Positions 61,133 to 64,000 of a stretch of 64,000 nucleotides of DNA are shown here, piece by piece (the first letter of the stretch is position 1; every line of letters starts with the position of its first letter). This DNA is from Atlantibacter sp. RC6 (GTDB lineage Bacteria; Pseudomonadota; Gammaproteobacteria; Enterobacterales; Enterobacteriaceae), in contig NZ_JACHZE010000004.1 in NCBI RefSeq assembly GCF_014193285.1, positions 62,001-126,000 on the forward strand, given 5' to 3'. Below the pieces are notes generated by a model that worked only from the letters and a program-made list of their open reading frames with translations, was not told where the DNA came from and did not search any database. The translations under genes and the position numbers were made by a program.

Positions 61133-62245
61133 TTATTTGACCACGTTGGTTGACGACCCGTCGGCATGCCACTGGAATACACCAAATTCAAATCCCTTCA
61201 GATCGCCTTTTTCATCCCAGCTCAGCGGCCCAATCACGGTATCAGCCCCGTGTTCTTTTAAGTCCTTAATCAAATCAGCCGGTTCTTTTGAACCGCTTCT
61301 GTCCATTGCCGTCGCCAGTGACTGTACGGCGGCATAGGTGATCCACACATACGGGCCGCTGGCATCTTTTTTCTCGGCTTTCAGGGCATCGACGATAGCC
61401 TTGTTCGAGGCTTCCTGGTCATAGCGTTTCGGCATAGTCACTAACATGCCCTCGCCCGCATCGCCCGCAATATTGGACAGCGACGCGTTGCCCACACCTT
61501 CCGGGCCCATAAACTGGGTTTTCAGGCCGGTGGCGCGCGCCTGGCGCAGCATCTGGCCCATTTCCGGGTAATAACCGCCGTAGTAAACGAAATCGATATT
61601 TTCTTTTTGCAGGCGCGCCAGCAGGGCGGAAAAATCTTTCTCGCCCGCAGTGATGCCGTCAAAGAACACCACGTTGGCGCCGCCTTTTTTCAGGCCGTCC
61701 TGAACGGAACGCGCCAGGCCTTCGCCGTACTGCTGCTTATCATGAATGATGGCGATACGCTGCGGCTTAACGGTTTCCAGAATATACTTCGCCGCCGTCG
61801 GGCCCTGTGCAGAATCCAGCCCGGCGGTACGCATGATCATCTGATAGCCGCGCTGGGTCAGTTCGGGGTTGGTCGCGCCCGGAGTGATCATCAGAATGCC
61901 TTCATCTTCGTAGATATCGGAAGCCGGCTGAGTGGATGAAGAGCAGAGGTGGCCAATCACGTATTTAATGCCGTCGTTAACGATTTTGTTGGCGACGGCG
62001 ACCGCCTGTTTCGGATCACAGGCGTCGTCATACTCTACAGCCACCAGCTTATCGCCTTTGACGCCGCCTTTAGCGTTAATGTCTTTAATCGCCTGACGCG
62101 CGCCGTTAAATTCCATATCGCCCCACTGGGCGACCGGGCCGGACATCGCCCCCACCACCGCGACTTTAATCTCCTGCGCCGCTGCCGTGTGAGTCAGTGC
62201 CAGCGCAACCATCCCTGCGAGTAGTGTTTTCGCGTTGTATTTCAT
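61133..62245 (-). CDS. livK: leucine-specific periplasmic binding protein LivK
   Basis: Periplasmic receptor of the Liv system. The start [17 protein letters not shown] gives 370 residues with a signal peptide cleaved near AAAQ. The sequence follows E. coli LivK closely ([20 protein letters not shown]), including the cysteine pair in YDDACDPKQ and [10 protein letters not shown] that forms the disulfide. I call it LivK rather than LivJ from its place directly before livHMGF and from its ending WHADGSST. First gene of livKHMGF. Confidence 0.93.
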   Translation of the reverse strand: MKYNAKTLLAGMVALALTHTAAAQEIKVAVVGAMSGPVAQWGDMEFNGARQAIKDINAKGGVKGDKLVAVEYDDACDPKQAVAVANKIVNDGIKYVIGHLCSSSTQPASDIYEDEGILMITPGATNPELTQRGYQMIMRTAGLDSAQGPTAAKYILETVKPQRIAIIHDKQQYGEGLARSVQDGLKKGGANVVFFDGITAGEKDFSALLARLQKENIDFVYYGGYYPEMGQMLRQARATGLKTQFMGPEGVGNASLSNIAGDAGEGMLVTMPKRYDQEASNKAIVDALKAEKKDASGPYVWITYAAVQSLATAMDRSGSKEPADLIKDLKEHGADTVIGPLSWDEKGDLKGFEFGVFQWHADGSSTNVVK

Positions 62246-62664
62246 TCCGTGCATCCCCATTCATGCCAGTTGTAAATTTCTGGTTTTATTATGGTTAAAA
62301 AATGTTCTGCTGTTTTTATAAACAACACTATTTTTACCTGTCTCTTTAATGAGTTAGCGCTAATTTTCGCTATTACACAGGCTAAAACGTCTATATATCA
62401 TGACATTAAGCAAAGATAATATTCTGGATTAAGCCAGAGTTAAACAAAAAAAAGCAGTAATTCCAGCATAAAATATTGGTGCATTAAGCCGAATAAATCA
62501 CTACCTGTCAGAGTAAAAACCTGGTTAAATTTCATTCCTGGAATATTCGCACTGCTTTTGATACGTGATAAAAACTATTCAACTACTCTATGAATTAAAA
62601 AAGAGCAGGCGTTATGGTCAATAATTTGGATACACTCCGATAAAACTGCCTTCGGGATGCCACT
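62246..62664. promoter_or_regulatory. livK-panM divergent intergenic region
   Basis: A 419-bp very AT-rich gap between divergent livK and panM. It presumably holds the Lrp-regulated liv promoter and the panM promoter. I see no gene, and no operator that I can name with confidence. Confidence 0.5.
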
Positions 62665-63048
62665 ATGAAACTCACTATTATTCGTTTGCAGACTTTTACG
62701 CCGCAGGACCATATCGACCTGGGCAAAATTTGGCCGGAATACTCCAGCGCATCGTTGAAGATTGATGAAGGCCACCGTATTTACGCCGCGCGTTTTAATG
62801 AACGGCTGCTGGGCGCGGTCCGCGTGACGCTGACCGGCGATCAGGGCGCGATGGATTCACTGCGCGTACGCGAGGTGACGCGCCGGCGTGGCGTTGGTCA
62901 CTATCTGATTGAAGAGGTGATCCGCGATAACCCCGCAATCAACCACTGGTGGATTTCCGACGTCGGCGTCGAAGACCGCAACGTGATGAATGCGTTTATG
63001 CAGGCGCTGGGCTTTTCGATCGAGGAAGGCGGCTGGGAGAAGCGCTAA
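62665..63048 (+). CDS. panM: PanD maturation factor PanM (PanZ)
   Basis: GNAT-fold protein that binds aspartate decarboxylase pro-PanD and promotes its self-cleavage, and also limits PanD activity in the presence of CoA, controlling pantothenate synthesis. The 127 residues equal E. coli PanM. The CoA-binding signature VREVTRRRGVGHYLIEEV is intact. As in E. coli it lies divergent from the liv operon. Confidence 0.96.
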   Translation: MKLTIIRLQTFTPQDHIDLGKIWPEYSSASLKIDEGHRIYAARFNERLLGAVRVTLTGDQGAMDSLRVREVTRRRGVGHYLIEEVIRDNPAINHWWISDVGVEDRNVMNAFMQALGFSIEEGGWEKR

Positions 63049-63149
63049 ATCGAGAGAGATCGACATCACAGCGCAGGGCGAGATGGGCTGTAACTACCGC
63101 GTCGTTTAACTAACGTTTTGCGACGCTGTTTTGTTGTTGAGAAAAGCGA

Positions 63150-63674
63150 TCAAGGGTGCGGGTCATCAAACGCGTTCCTGTTAACGAACGCTGCAACAGA
63201 TTGAACCTTCCAGATACCCTCTTCCTGTACCATGCAGTCAGCGACGACATAATCTTGCTCTTTCCCAAGCGCAATATAAACAGTCGCGCAAACCGGATCA
63301 TAATCCGCTGAAATCACATTAATATTCGTTGGCCAATCGCTGATTATGTCTTCGGTTTTAGTGAAGAAATCCTCGTCGCCATACGTAAAATCAGCCCCCG
63401 TTTTTTCCACGAGTAAGCGTGTTTGCGCATCTCTGTTGCGCACTTTTTTTAACGTATCGACAGTGACGTACTTTTCTATCTCTTTTCCATCAATGGGAAT
63501 GTACTTCCTCATCTCTTTTCCCACAGGATGTGAGTCAATGTTCTTGAAATGACCAAGGTACCATTGATTAAATTCAAGGGCGGCCTTTGCTGGGGCACCA
63601 TATGAAGGCACTGCGGATAACGCGTTAGCGCTGAAAGCCATCAGCGATACGGCAATAGCAAATAGTTTCTTCAT
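63150..63674 (-). CDS. secreted DUF3828-like protein (paralogue B)
   Basis: A 174-residue exported protein with a clear signal peptide (KKLFAIAVSLMAFSANAL, cleavage near ALSA). The mature part shares with the gene at 41364-41957 the segments YGAPAKAALEFNQWYL, IEKYVTVDTLKKVR, FFTKTEDI-SDWP and VYIALGKEQDYVVADCMVQEE. One conserved cysteine pair (VCATVY and ADCMVQ) could form a disulfide. Compared with paralogue A it has about 15 extra residues before IEKYV. Function unknown; DUF3828 assignment is moderate. Confidence 0.75.
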   Translation of the reverse strand: MKKLFAIAVSLMAFSANALSAVPSYGAPAKAALEFNQWYLGHFKNIDSHPVGKEMRKYIPIDGKEIEKYVTVDTLKKVRNRDAQTRLLVEKTGADFTYGDEDFFTKTEDIISDWPTNINVISADYDPVCATVYIALGKEQDYVVADCMVQEEGIWKVQSVAAFVNRNAFDDPHP

Positions 63675-63698
63675 TCACCGGTCTCTGTAAGGAATTTT

Positions 63699-64000
63699 TC
63701 AGTCACTGGAAATCTGAGTAACGCTTTTTACTTTCCAGACACCGTCCTCTTTCACCATACAGTCAGCAAGAACGTATTTTTGGCTCTTACCGAACGCGAC
63801 ATAGACATTCTGGCAACCATGTTCAAATGTGTTTGAAATCACGGTTATGTTAGTAGGCCAGTCTTCCAGAATATCCTGGCTTTGGGTAAAGGGATCAGCG
63901 TCAATCAATGCGTCTCCCGTTCTTACTTCCTGAGCAAAAATCTTAAGCAAGTTTTGTAGGGTGTCGGCAGTGACATATTTTTCAATCTCGTGCCCATCAA
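63699..64000 (-). CDS. DUF3828-like protein (paralogue C), cut by window edge
   Basis: The frame continues to the last base of the window, so the N-terminus is missing. About 100 residues are visible: HEIEKYVTADTLQNLL, DPFTQSQDILEDWPTN, CQNVYVAFGKSQKYVLADCM and the end VWKVKSVTQISSD. It is the upstream neighbour of paralogue B on the same strand (24-base gap), so the two probably form an operon. The conserved cysteine pair is retained. Confidence 0.72.
   Translation of the reverse strand, partial: DGHEIEKYVTADTLQNLLKIFAQEVRTGDALIDADPFTQSQDILEDWPTNITVISNTFEHGCQNVYVAFGKSQKYVLADCMVKEDGVWKVKSVTQISSD

Overview
The window is a 64-kb piece of a chromosome from the family Enterobacteriaceae. Almost every housekeeping protein is close to full-length collinear with its Escherichia coli counterpart, and the gene order pckA-envZ-ompR-greB-yhgF-feoABC-bioH-gntX-nfuA-malQPT-glpRGED-glgPACXB-asd-yhgN-gntUKR-yhhW-ryhB-yhhY-ggt-yhhA-ugpQCEAB-livFGMHK-panM is the classical 75-77 min segment of E. 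coli. The sequence looks GC-rich with enteric codon use. Together with the accessory genes this suggests an Enterobacter/Kosakonia-like relative rather than E. coli, but the genus cannot be fixed from the sequence alone.

Layout. 1-3412: end of pckA and the ompR-envZ two-component operon. 3413-7603: a hexuronate block, uxuA-uxuB-uxuR, inserted between ompR and greB, with three UxuR/ExuR-type operator sites upstream. 7640-16426: greB, yhgF, ferrous iron uptake (feoABC, Fur box), a small DUF1471 periplasmic protein, bioH, gntX, nfuA. 16492-24210: malQ-malP and their divergent activator malT. 24240-27952: glycerol-3-phosphate genes with the GlpR operator region. 27953-29611: an accessory island between glpD and glgP carrying a probable polymorphic toxin, its immunity gene and a decayed repeat of the pre-toxin region. 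29612-39069: glycogen operon glgBXCAP. 39328-45886: asd, yhgN, a DUF3828-like secreted protein, gluconate genes (gntU, gntK, gntR) and the pirin yhhW. 46011-46130: the Fur-controlled small RNA RyhB. 46229-51004: yhhY, a chemoreceptor with a flagellar-type promoter, ggt and yhhA. 51001-55918: the ugp operon with PhoB boxes. 56120-57333: a second accessory island with a DUF1778/GNAT toxin-antitoxin pair and a decayed Phd-Doc module. 57375-63048: the liv branched-chain amino acid ABC operon and panM. 63150-64000: two more DUF3828-like genes in tandem, the last cut by the window edge.

How it fits together. Most of the window is central carbon and nutrient acquisition: glycogen and maltodextrin turnover (two paralogous phosphorylases, GlgP and MalP), glycerol-3-phosphate, gluconate and hexuronate use, iron, phosphate-diester and leucine uptake. 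Many of these genes carry recognisable operators for their regulators (Fur, UxuR, MalT, GlpR, GntR, PhoB, FliA).

The accessory insertions sit in intergenic gaps between conserved operons. The most interesting is the toxin/immunity cassette at 28082-29514: its variable toxin half and immunity gene are bracketed by imperfect 75-80 bp direct repeats, the arrangement expected for module swapping in polymorphic toxins.
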